DNA of 64,000 bases, from contig NZ_WNWM01000002.1 of the NCBI RefSeq assembly GCF_009727155.1, positions 2,232,001 to 2,296,000 of the forward strand. Reading direction: 5' to 3'. The position numbers and the translations under genes were made by a program. Positions 53,966 to 61,103 of the stretch are shown here, one piece after another. The DNA is from Pseudoduganella dura. Its GTDB lineage: Bacteria; Pseudomonadota; Gammaproteobacteria; Burkholderiales; Burkholderiaceae_D. Under the pieces are notes generated by a model. That model had not been told where the DNA came from. It was given only the letters and a program-made list of their open reading frames with translations, and made no database searches. The first letter of the stretch is position 1; every line of letters starts with the position of its first letter.

Positions 53966-55137
53966 GCGGCCTCCTTCGATGTTTCTTCCGCCGCCGGTGC
54001 CCCGCTCTTCGCGGTGCGCCGGAGGTGCTTCAGGTTGTCCAGCAGGCCCAGGATGCCCTTGCGCATGAACAGCGTGACGAGGATGAACAGCAGGCCCAGG
54101 GCGAACAGCCACAGGTCCGGGAACGTGGCGGTGAACCAGCTCTTCAACCCGTTGACGGTGAACGCGCCGATGATCGGCCCGATCAGCGTGCCGCGCCCGC
54201 CGATCGCCACCCACACCACCATCTCGATCGAGTTCGCGGCCGACATCTCGGACGGGTTGATGATGCCCACCTGCGGCACGTACAGCGCGCCGGCGATCCC
54301 GCACAGCACGGCGGACAGCGTCCACACGAACAGCTTGAACCACAGCGGGTCGTAGCCGATGAACATCAGCCGTGACTCGGAATCGCGCACGCCCTGCAGC
54401 ACGCGGCCCAGCCGCGACGTGACGATCCACCGGCACAGCAGCAGGGAGCCCGCCAGCAGCGCCAGCGTGACGAGGTACAGCACCGCCCGGGTGCCGGGCG
54501 CCGTGATGTCGAAGCCGAGGATGCGCTTGAAGTCGGTGAAGCCGTTGTTGCCGCCGAAACCGGTGTCGTTGCGGAAGAACAGCAGCATCGCCGCGTAGGT
54601 CAGCGCCTGGGTGATGATGGAAAAATACACGCCCTTGATCCGTGAGCGGAACGCGAAATAGCCGAACACGAACGCCAGCACCCCCGGCACCAGCACCACC
54701 AGCAGCATGCAGTACCAGAAATTGTCCGTCATCGCCCAGTACCACGGATACTCTTTCCAGTCGAGGAACACCATGAAGTCCGGCAGGTGGCTCTGGTAGA
54801 CGCCATCGCGGCCGATCGCCCGCATCAGGTACATGCCGTGCGCATAGGCGCCCAGCGCGAAGAACAGGCCGTGGCCCAGCGACAGGATGCCGGTGTAGCC
54901 CCACACCAGGTCGAGCGCCAGCGCCGCCAGCGCGAAGCACATGAACTTGGCCACCAGGCCCAGCGCGTAGCCGGAAACATGCAGCGCATGCCCGGCCGGG
55001 AATGCCAGGTTCAGCAGCGGCAGCATGGCGGCCACCACGGTGACCGCGGCCAGCGCGGTCCAGACGGATTTCGGGAACAGCGCGGTGCGCGACCGGCCTG
55101 GAACCCGGGCCGACGTTCGGGTGGACGTTCGGGTCAT
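53962..55137 (-). CDS. urtC: Urea ABC transporter permease UrtC
   Basis: 391-residue inner-membrane permease, LivM-like. Starts MTRTSTRTS with a basic N-tail, then about nine hydrophobic segments; LDLVWGYTGILSLGHGLFFALGAYAHGMYL and the UrtC block FFRNDTGFGGNNGFTDFKRILGFD are clear. The ATG overlaps the urtB stop (ATGA) and the urtC stop overlaps urtD. Confidence 0.94.
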   Translation of the reverse strand: MTRTSTRTSARVPGRSRTALFPKSVWTALAAVTVVAAMLPLLNLAFPAGHALHVSGYALGLVAKFMCFALAALALDLVWGYTGILSLGHGLFFALGAYAHGMYLMRAIGRDGVYQSHLPDFMVFLDWKEYPWYWAMTDNFWYCMLLVVLVPGVLAFVFGYFAFRSRIKGVYFSIITQALTYAAMLLFFRNDTGFGGNNGFTDFKRILGFDITAPGTRAVLYLVTLALLAGSLLLCRWIVTSRLGRVLQGVRDSESRLMFIGYDPLWFKLFVWTLSAVLCGIAGALYVPQVGIINPSEMSAANSIEMVVWVAIGGRGTLIGPIIGAFTVNGLKSWFTATFPDLWLFALGLLFILVTLFMRKGILGLLDNLKHLRRTAKSGAPAAEETSKEAA

Positions 55138-56744
55138 TCGATGCTCCTTCCCTTCAGCGCGAACATGCCTTGCGGCCGGCGCTGGATGAAGATGATGATG
55201 AAGACGAGGATGGCGATCTTGGCCAGCACGGCGCCGGCCACGGGTTCGAGGAACTTGTTGACTTCGCCCAGGCCCAGCGCGCCGATCACGGTGCCGGCCA
55301 GCTGGCCCACGCCGCCCAGCACCACCACCATGAACGAATCGACGATGTAGGCCTGCCCCAGGTCCGGCCCCACGTTGCCGATCTGCGACAGCGCCACGCC
55401 GCCGAGACCGGCGATGCCGGAGCCGAGGCCGAACGTCATCATGTCGATGCGGCTGGTGGGCACGCCCACGCAGTCGGCCATGCGGCGGTTCTGCATCACG
55501 GCGCGCACGAACAGGCCGAGGCGCGTTTTGTTCAGGATCAGCCAGACGGCGGCGACGACCAGCGCTGCGAAGACGATGATGGCGATCCGGCTGTACGGCA
55601 GTACCAGCGAACCGAGCACCGTCACGCCGCCCGCCATCCACGACGGGTTGGCCACTTCCACGTTCTGCGCGCCGAACACGGTGCGTACCGCCTGCATCAG
55701 GATCAGGCTGATGCCCCAGGTGGCCAGCAGCGTTTCCAGCGGGCGGCCGTACAGCCAGCGAATCACCGTGCGCTCCAGCAGCACGCCGACCGCGAACGCC
55801 ACGAAGAAGGCGGACGGCAGCGCGGCGACCAGGTACCAGTCGAGCGCATCCGGAAAATACGCCCGGAACAGCGACTGCACCAGGTAGGTGGTGTAGGCGC
55901 CGATCATCAGCAGCTCGCCGTGCGCCATGTTGATGATGCCCATCAGGCCGAACGTGATCGCCAGGCCGAGCGCCGCCAGCAGCAGCACGCTGCCAAGCGA
56001 CAGGCCGTAGAACAGGTTGCCGACGAACTCGGCACGCGACACGCGGCCATCGATCGTGTTCAGCGTGTTGGCGGCGGCCAGGCGCAGGTCACCATCGGGC
56101 TCGGTGTAGGTGCCGTCGGCGTTCTTCGCCAGCATCGCCTGCAGTTGCGGGCGCAGCGATGCGGTGCCGGTATCGGCCATCGCGATCACCGCGGCCTTGC
56201 GCGTGGCCGCGTCGGCCGAGTGCAGGTCGGCCACGGCCTTGGCCGATCGCAGCGTGGCCTTGATATTGGCGTCCGACTCGACAACCAGCGCCTTTTCGAT
56301 CAGCGGCAACTGCTCCGGCGCCACGCCGCGCTCCAGCAGGCCTCGCGCGGCGGCGCGGCGTTGTTCCACATCCGGCGACAGCAGCGCCATGCCGGACAGC
56401 GCGCCGTCCACCGCGCCGCGCAGGCGGTTATTGACGACCACGCCGTCCACCCCGTCCGGGATCGGGCCGGTGGCCCCGGTGGCCGGGTTCCATGCGCTGT
56501 CGTCGGTGACCACGAGGATGCCGCCGTCGGGCGTGGCGTACAGGCTGTCGTCCTTCAGCGCCTGCAGCACCTTGCGGGCATCGCCGCTGGCCAGCGCGGC
56601 GATGCGGGCGACGGCCTCGATGCGCGCATCGGGGTCGTCGCCCGCCAGGGGTTTCAGGAGAGCAGGGTCGATCGCTGCGTGGGCCGAGAGGGCCGCGAGG
56701 CCCAGCACCAGCAGTGCCGCGAGAGTTCGGAGGAAGGGCGCCAT
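55134..56744 (-). CDS. urtB: Urea ABC transporter permease UrtB
   Basis: 536 residues. The C-terminal ~300 residues are a LivH-like permease (GLMGIINMAHGELLMIGAYTTYLVQ, GSGIAGLGGVALSQIGNVGPDLGQAYIVDSFMVVVLGG). The N-terminal ~230 residues are a secreted, HEAT-like alpha-helical region after a signal peptide (APFLRTLAALLVLGLAALSAHA), as in long UrtB proteins of proteobacteria. The start at 56744 is chosen for the signal peptide; a further ATG at 56783 adds 13 poor-quality residues. 70 bases separate it from urtA. Confidence 0.92.
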   Translation of the reverse strand: MAPFLRTLAALLVLGLAALSAHAAIDPALLKPLAGDDPDARIEAVARIAALASGDARKVLQALKDDSLYATPDGGILVVTDDSAWNPATGATGPIPDGVDGVVVNNRLRGAVDGALSGMALLSPDVEQRRAAARGLLERGVAPEQLPLIEKALVVESDANIKATLRSAKAVADLHSADAATRKAAVIAMADTGTASLRPQLQAMLAKNADGTYTEPDGDLRLAAANTLNTIDGRVSRAEFVGNLFYGLSLGSVLLLAALGLAITFGLMGIINMAHGELLMIGAYTTYLVQSLFRAYFPDALDWYLVAALPSAFFVAFAVGVLLERTVIRWLYGRPLETLLATWGISLILMQAVRTVFGAQNVEVANPSWMAGGVTVLGSLVLPYSRIAIIVFAALVVAAVWLILNKTRLGLFVRAVMQNRRMADCVGVPTSRIDMMTFGLGSGIAGLGGVALSQIGNVGPDLGQAYIVDSFMVVVLGGVGQLAGTVIGALGLGEVNKFLEPVAGAVLAKIAILVFIIIFIQRRPQGMFALKGRSIE

Positions 56745-56814
56745 GTCGGGATCCGTCAAGTAGGATACGGGCAGTGCCCGCATCCATGGGTAGTACAGCT
56801 TTTACGGCTTTTCG

Positions 56815-58062
56815 TTACAGCTTCTGCTTGCCCTCGTTACCCTGGATGAACGGGCTCCACGGCTGGGCGCGCACCGGCTCCTTGGTTTTCCACACCACCG
56901 AGAACTGCCCGTCGCCCTTGATCTCGCCGATCATCACGGGCTTGTGCAGGTGGTGGTTCGTCGCATCCATGGTCAGCGTGTAGCCCGATGGCGCCTTGAA
57001 GGTCTGGCCGGCCATCGCCGCGATCACCTTGTCGGTGTCGGTGGACTTGGCCTTCTCCACCGCCTGCGCCCACATGTGGATGCCGACATAGGTCGCTTCC
57101 ATCGGGTCGTTGGTGACCGCGGTGCCGGCGTTCGGCAGCTTCTTCGCCACCGCGTAGGCCTTCCACTTCTTCACGAAGGCGGCGTTGGCAGGGTTCTTCA
57201 CCGATTCGAAGTAGTTCCATGCGGCCAGGTGGCCCAGCAGCGGCTTGGTGTCCACGCCGCGCAGTTCTTCCTCGCCGACCGAGAAGGCCACGACCGGAAC
57301 GTCGGTCGCCTTCAGGCCGGCATTGCCCAGCTCCTTGTAGAACGGCACGTTGGAATCGCCGTTGATGGTGGAGATCACGGCCGTCTTTCCGCCGGCGGAG
57401 AATTTCTTGATGTTGGCGACGATGGTCTGGTAATCGGCATGGCCGAACGGCGTATAGACTTCCTGGATCTCGCTGTCCTTCACGCCCTTGCTTTTCAGGA
57501 AGGCGCGCAGGATCTTGTTGGTGGTGCGCGGGTACACGTAATCGGTACCGAGCAGCACGAAGCGCTTGGCGCCGCCGCCATCCTTGCTCATCAGGTACTC
57601 CACGGCGGGAATCGCCTGCTGGTTCGGCGCCGCGCCCGTGTAGAACACGTTCTTCTCCAGTTCCTCGCCTTCGTACTGCACCGGGTAGAACAGCAGGCTG
57701 TTGGTTTCCTTGAATACCGGCAGCACCGACTTGCGCGAGACCGATGTCCAGCAGCCGAACACCGCCGCGACCTTGTCCTTGGAGACCAGCTGGCGCGCCT
57801 TCTCGGCGAACAGCGGCCAGTTCGATGCCGGGTCCACGACCACGGCTTCGAGCTTCTTGCCCATCACGCCGCCCTTGGCGTTGATTTCGTCGATGGTCAT
57901 CAGGGCCACGTCCTTCAGCGACGTTTCCGAGATCGCCATCGTGCCGGACAGCGAGTGCAGGATGCCGATCTTGATCGTGTCGGCGGCGTGGGCGGGCATG
58001 CCGGCGGCCAGCATGGCGGCAGCGGCGGCGATCGTGGTAACGAAATGGCGGCGGGTTTGCAT
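56815..58062 (-). CDS. urtA: Urea ABC transporter substrate-binding protein UrtA
   Basis: 415-residue periplasmic binding protein. Tat-like start MQTRRHFVTTIAAAAAMLAAGMPAHA, then DTIKIGILHSLSGTMAISETSLKDVALMTIDEINAKGGVMGKKLEAVVVDPASNWP, typical of UrtA/FmdD rather than amino acid LivJ. Other blocks: FGCWTSVSRKSVLPVFKETNSLLFYPVQYEGEE and FSVGEEELRG. AGGAA is placed for 58062; an ATG four codons earlier is possible. Short-chain amides are an alternative ligand (the Methylophilus FmdD relative). Confidence 0.95.
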   Translation of the reverse strand: MQTRRHFVTTIAAAAAMLAAGMPAHAADTIKIGILHSLSGTMAISETSLKDVALMTIDEINAKGGVMGKKLEAVVVDPASNWPLFAEKARQLVSKDKVAAVFGCWTSVSRKSVLPVFKETNSLLFYPVQYEGEELEKNVFYTGAAPNQQAIPAVEYLMSKDGGGAKRFVLLGTDYVYPRTTNKILRAFLKSKGVKDSEIQEVYTPFGHADYQTIVANIKKFSAGGKTAVISTINGDSNVPFYKELGNAGLKATDVPVVAFSVGEEELRGVDTKPLLGHLAAWNYFESVKNPANAAFVKKWKAYAVAKKLPNAGTAVTNDPMEATYVGIHMWAQAVEKAKSTDTDKVIAAMAGQTFKAPSGYTLTMDATNHHLHKPVMIGEIKGDGQFSVVWKTKEPVRAQPWSPFIQGNEGKQKL

Positions 58063-58096
58063 GGTATTCCTCATGAACGTTGGGTTGTGCGGAAGA

Positions 58097-59215
58097 TCAG
58101 TACTGCAGCTGGAGGGCGACGACGAAGCGCGACTGGTCGGATGTGCCGGTCATTTTTGTGCGCGAATATGCCGCGCCCACCTGGGCGTTGTAGCCGTCGA
58201 GGATCCAGTTCAGGCCCACGTCCTGCTGGCGGGTGTCGATGGCGGTATCGGCTTCGAATTTCTGGTAGCGCACGTACGGTTGCAGGCTGCCGCGGCCGAT
58301 CGGGAAAATGTAGCCGGCGCCGGCCGACCACGCCTTGCCCTGCTCGGACAGGACCACGTTGCCGGTGTCGTAGTCGTAGTAAGCCGCTTCGACGGAGACG
58401 GCGCCGCCGCTGCCGAGACGCTTCTCCATCAGGAAGTCGACGTTCCAGGATTCGTAGTCGCCGATGCCGGCCACGGTGAGCACGCCGTCCTTCTGCTGGC
58501 GGCCGGCCAGGCCGATGGCCAGGATGTCCTTGCTGCCCAGGTAGGTGCCGGTGCCGTAGTAGCCTGGTTCGGCGTCCCAGAAATCGTATTGCACGCGGCC
58601 CGCATACATCGGCTTGTCGGCGGCCTTCAGGCCCACGGCCTTCGCCCCGTCGTCGGTCAGCGAACCGATGCCGAAGGTGTGGCCTTCGAAGACGCCGAAC
58701 GAGTAGCCCAGCTTGTCGCCGGCCACGTTGCCCCAGACGACGATGCCGTCATCGCGGCCGCGGAAGATGCCGCCGTTGTAGCCGTAGCGCGAAGCCACGC
58801 CGGCCCAGTAGCCGCCGCCCAGCGAATAGTACGGGCCGGCCATGTTGGCGCGGTCGCTCGGCGACAGCAGCCGGCCGGCCCACACGTTCAGTTCCGGGGA
58901 AATGGCGAACTGCGCCGCCGCGTCCAGTACGCGGATGCGGTCGCCGTCCCACTCGGTGTTGAACATGCCCTTGATGTTCTTGTTCAGCGAGGCGCCGAGG
59001 AAGATGCGCGCGCTGTCCAGGTTGAAGTCGTTGGCATGCGAGCCGTCCGGCGCGCCGTTCTCGATGCTGGAATAGCTGCCCCGCATGCCGAACCCGACGC
59101 TGACCGACTTGTCCTCGCCGAATGGAATCGTGGCGCCGGCGTGGGCGTCGGATGTGGCCAGTGAGGCCGCCAGCGAGGCGGTGGCCAGCAGCACTCCCGT
59201 GCAGATCGACTTCAT
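58097..59215 (-). CDS. FmdC-like outer-membrane porin
   Basis: 372-residue beta-barrel protein. Signal peptide MKSICTGVLLATASLAASLATSDAHA, alternating hydrophobic strands and a C-terminal VVALQLQY ending in an aromatic residue, as needed for barrel insertion. It resembles the phosphate-porin-like FmdC made by Methylophilus during growth on urea and short amides. Shine-Dalgarno AAAGGG fits ATG 59215 better than ATG 59221. First gene of the porin-urtABCDE run; 34 bases separate it from urtA. Confidence 0.85.
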   Translation of the reverse strand: MKSICTGVLLATASLAASLATSDAHAGATIPFGEDKSVSVGFGMRGSYSSIENGAPDGSHANDFNLDSARIFLGASLNKNIKGMFNTEWDGDRIRVLDAAAQFAISPELNVWAGRLLSPSDRANMAGPYYSLGGGYWAGVASRYGYNGGIFRGRDDGIVVWGNVAGDKLGYSFGVFEGHTFGIGSLTDDGAKAVGLKAADKPMYAGRVQYDFWDAEPGYYGTGTYLGSKDILAIGLAGRQQKDGVLTVAGIGDYESWNVDFLMEKRLGSGGAVSVEAAYYDYDTGNVVLSEQGKAWSAGAGYIFPIGRGSLQPYVRYQKFEADTAIDTRQQDVGLNWILDGYNAQVGAAYSRTKMTGTSDQSRFVVALQLQY

Positions 59216-59278
59216 GCGCATCCCTTTCGTTGTGTGATGTTGTGCAGACATCATCACCAACCGGGGCGCGAAAGGACA

Positions 59279-59294
59279 TACGTAAGGTGACGTA
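59279..59294 (-). promoter_or_regulatory. Perfect dyad TACGT-N6-ACGTA upstream of the porin-urt operon
   Basis: Positions 59279-59294 read tacgtaaggtgacgta, a perfect 5+6+5 inverted repeat, 64 bases before the porin ATG. Size and symmetry suit a dimeric LuxR/FixJ-type response regulator. Confidence 0.5.
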
Positions 59295-59318
59295 GTAGCG
59301 CCGCTGACACAAGCGGCA

Positions 59319-59392
59319 TGGCTGCGTTGCATTCGTCTCGCCGTACTAAAGTACTGTCTTCGACGATGCGCCTTGCCCTGCGACTTGTATCG
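59319..59392. repeat. Candidate dispersed intergenic repeat
   Basis: A GC-rich 74-base stretch between the urt promoter and the MerR gene, containing the perfect palindrome gtactaaagtac and the arms tcgtctcgccg / cgacgatgcg. From memory, near-identical sequences recur between genes in Oxalobacteraceae; only one copy is in this window. Confidence 0.35.
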
Positions 59393-59414
59393 GCGCTTTC
59401 CTTACTGGATGAAA

Positions 59415-60389
59415 CTAGCTGGAAGAGGATTGCAACGGGAATGGCGGCAGCGGCAGGCCTTCGGCCAGCACCAGCCGCTCCATCGCCGTCTCGAGCATGC
59501 TGCGCGCCAGGCCGGCGGCATGGCCGAGTTCCTGGTGCAGCTGCGCATCGGCCTCGTTGCGCGATGCGCATTGGGCGCTGTAGCGCTCGAAGCTGCCGAC
59601 CATTAGCAGCAGGTCGGACAGGTGGCGCGGGCATTCGCAGGCCAGCCGGTTGCCGGCCGCGGTGATCGTGGCCAGCGCCGCCTCGTCGAAACGCAGCGCC
59701 GGCACCGTGGTGGCGGAACGCTCCGCCGGCGGCAACTGCCGCCCGGATACCGCGCCGCGGCACAGCTGCGCCAGTTCGCCCATCTCCGACGGCACCCGTG
59801 CCACCATGCAATCCTGGGCGCGCAGCGCACGAATCGTGGCGCTGGCGCAGAAGCGGTACAGCACCACCACGGCCGTGGCGCCCGCCGCGCTGCGCGCGGC
59901 TGCCAGCAGCGGCAGCGCCGCTTCATCCGGCTCGGGCAGTTCGACGAGCAGCACATCCACCGGCGTGCCCTGCAACGCAGCGGCGGCGCCATCGAGGCGC
60001 CTCGCCACGCGCTGCACGTCGAGGCCGGTACCGGCGGCCGCAGCGATCCTGCGCGCCAGCGTCTCGCCCACCAGCGCCACCCGCACCGGCCCCTTCGGCA
60101 CCGCGGCAGCGGCCGCGGGCTGGACATCGCGCACGCCCGCCATTTCCTCGAGCCGCTCCAGCGGCAGCGCCGCCAGCGTGCCGATCGGGTGGCCATTGTC
60201 CACCAGTTGCTTCAGCAGGCCGAGCCGGCGCACCTGCTCGGCCGAATACAGCCGCTGGCCATGCTCGGAGCGCTGCGTGTCCGACACGCCATAACGCCGT
60301 TCCCACACGCGCAGCGTTTCCACGCTGAGGCCCGCAAGCCGGGCGGCCACGCCGCTGCGGTAGACCGGTTGAGGTGATGTGCTTGTCAT
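59415..60389 (-). CDS. MerR-family regulator with degenerate B12-binding-like C-domain
   Basis: 324 residues. The N-terminal MerR winged helix reads YRSGVAARLAGLSVETLRVWERRYGVSDTQRSEHGQRLYSAEQVRRLGLLKQLVDNGHPIGTLA. From residue ~110 a Rossmann-like region (VRVALVGETLARRI ... VDVLLVELP ... TAVVVLYRF) is placed as in CarH/LitR, but the cobalamin motif DxHxxG is absent, so B12 or light sensing is doubtful. The C-terminal ~80 residues are helical with CECPRHLSDLLLMVGSFERYSAQC, four Cys in all. Start at 60389; the frame is open further left but non-conserved. Divergent from a fasciclin gene, its probable target. Confidence 0.85.
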   Translation of the reverse strand: MTSTSPQPVYRSGVAARLAGLSVETLRVWERRYGVSDTQRSEHGQRLYSAEQVRRLGLLKQLVDNGHPIGTLAALPLERLEEMAGVRDVQPAAAAAVPKGPVRVALVGETLARRIAAAAGTGLDVQRVARRLDGAAAALQGTPVDVLLVELPEPDEAALPLLAAARSAAGATAVVVLYRFCASATIRALRAQDCMVARVPSEMGELAQLCRGAVSGRQLPPAERSATTVPALRFDEAALATITAAGNRLACECPRHLSDLLLMVGSFERYSAQCASRNEADAQLHQELGHAAGLARSMLETAMERLVLAEGLPLPPFPLQSSSS

Positions 60390-60508
60390 ATTGACCCGTA
60401 ATTGAACCACTAATGTGTCGATGATACCGCGACATTGCATGGACATTCAATGGTGCGACCCGTAAATTATGTCCACACAGCGGTTCAATCACTGTTCGAT
60501 CAATCGAA
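60390..60508. promoter_or_regulatory. Divergent MerR/fasciclin control region
   Basis: 119-134 bases between the start codons. Contains a direct repeat gacattgcat / gacattcaat (60431-60440 and 60442-60451) and an inverted pair attgaacc (about 60401) / ggttcaat (about 60481). Either could be the MerR operator; no clear 19-bp-spaced MerR promoter was identified. Confidence 0.4.
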
Positions 60509-60523
60509 ATGAGGAGAATGGAA

Positions 60524-60979
60524 ATGAAAAAGATCCTGTTTGCGGCAACCTGCGCACTGGCCTTCAACGCGGCGCATGCGGCCGACATCGTCGACACCGC
60601 CAAGGGTGCAGGCACGTTCAACACGCTGGTGACGGCCGTGCAGGCCGCCGGCCTGACGGACACGCTGAAAGGCCCGGGCCCGTTCACGGTGTTCGCGCCG
60701 ACCGACGCGGCTTTCGCCAAAATTCCGAAGGCGAAACTGGACGCGCTGCTGAAGGACAAGGCCGCGCTGGCCAAGGTGCTGACCTACCACGTGGTACCGG
60801 GCAAGGTGATGGCGGCGGACGTGAAGCCCGGCGCCGTGAAGACGGTCGAGGGCGCCGACCTGACCGTGACCGCGAAGGGCGGCAAGGTCATGGTCGACAA
60901 GGCCAACGTGGTGAAGACCGATATCGCGGCGGACAACGGCGTGATCCATGTGATCGATACGGTGGTGATGCCGAAGTAA
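60524..60979 (+). CDS. Fasciclin (FAS1) domain secreted protein
   Basis: 151 residues. Signal peptide [19 protein letters not shown], then one FAS1 domain: [15 protein letters not shown], the H1 motif [43 protein letters not shown], and the H2 motif [14 protein letters not shown]. Complete single-domain form. AGGAG precedes a cluster of three in-frame ATGs (60509, 60518, 60524); 60524 gives the best signal peptide and spacing. Adhesion or cell-surface role by family. Confidence 0.92.
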   Translation: MKKILFAATCALAFNAAHAADIVDTAKGAGTFNTLVTAVQAAGLTDTLKGPGPFTVFAPTDAAFAKIPKAKLDALLKDKAALAKVLTYHVVPGKVMAADVKPGAVKTVEGADLTVTAKGGKVMVDKANVVKTDIAADNGVIHVIDTVVMPK

Positions 60980-61057
60980 CGCCGGACAGGCTCCGGGCAA
61001 GCGGCAACGCAACCGGCTGAACCCCCGCGGCACGAGCCCATGGCGTGCCGCGGGCTT

Positions 61058-61088
61058 GCGCCCACGGTTCACCGTGGGCGCCTTTTTT
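61058..61088 (+). terminator. Terminator after the fasciclin gene
   Basis: Perfect stem gcgcccacggt / accgtgggcgc with a 2-base loop, then a run of six T. A second hairpin cccgcggcacg ... cgtgccgcggg lies just before it (61023-61054). Confidence 0.88.
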
Positions 61089-61103
61089 GCCGTTCCGCGA
61101 TTG

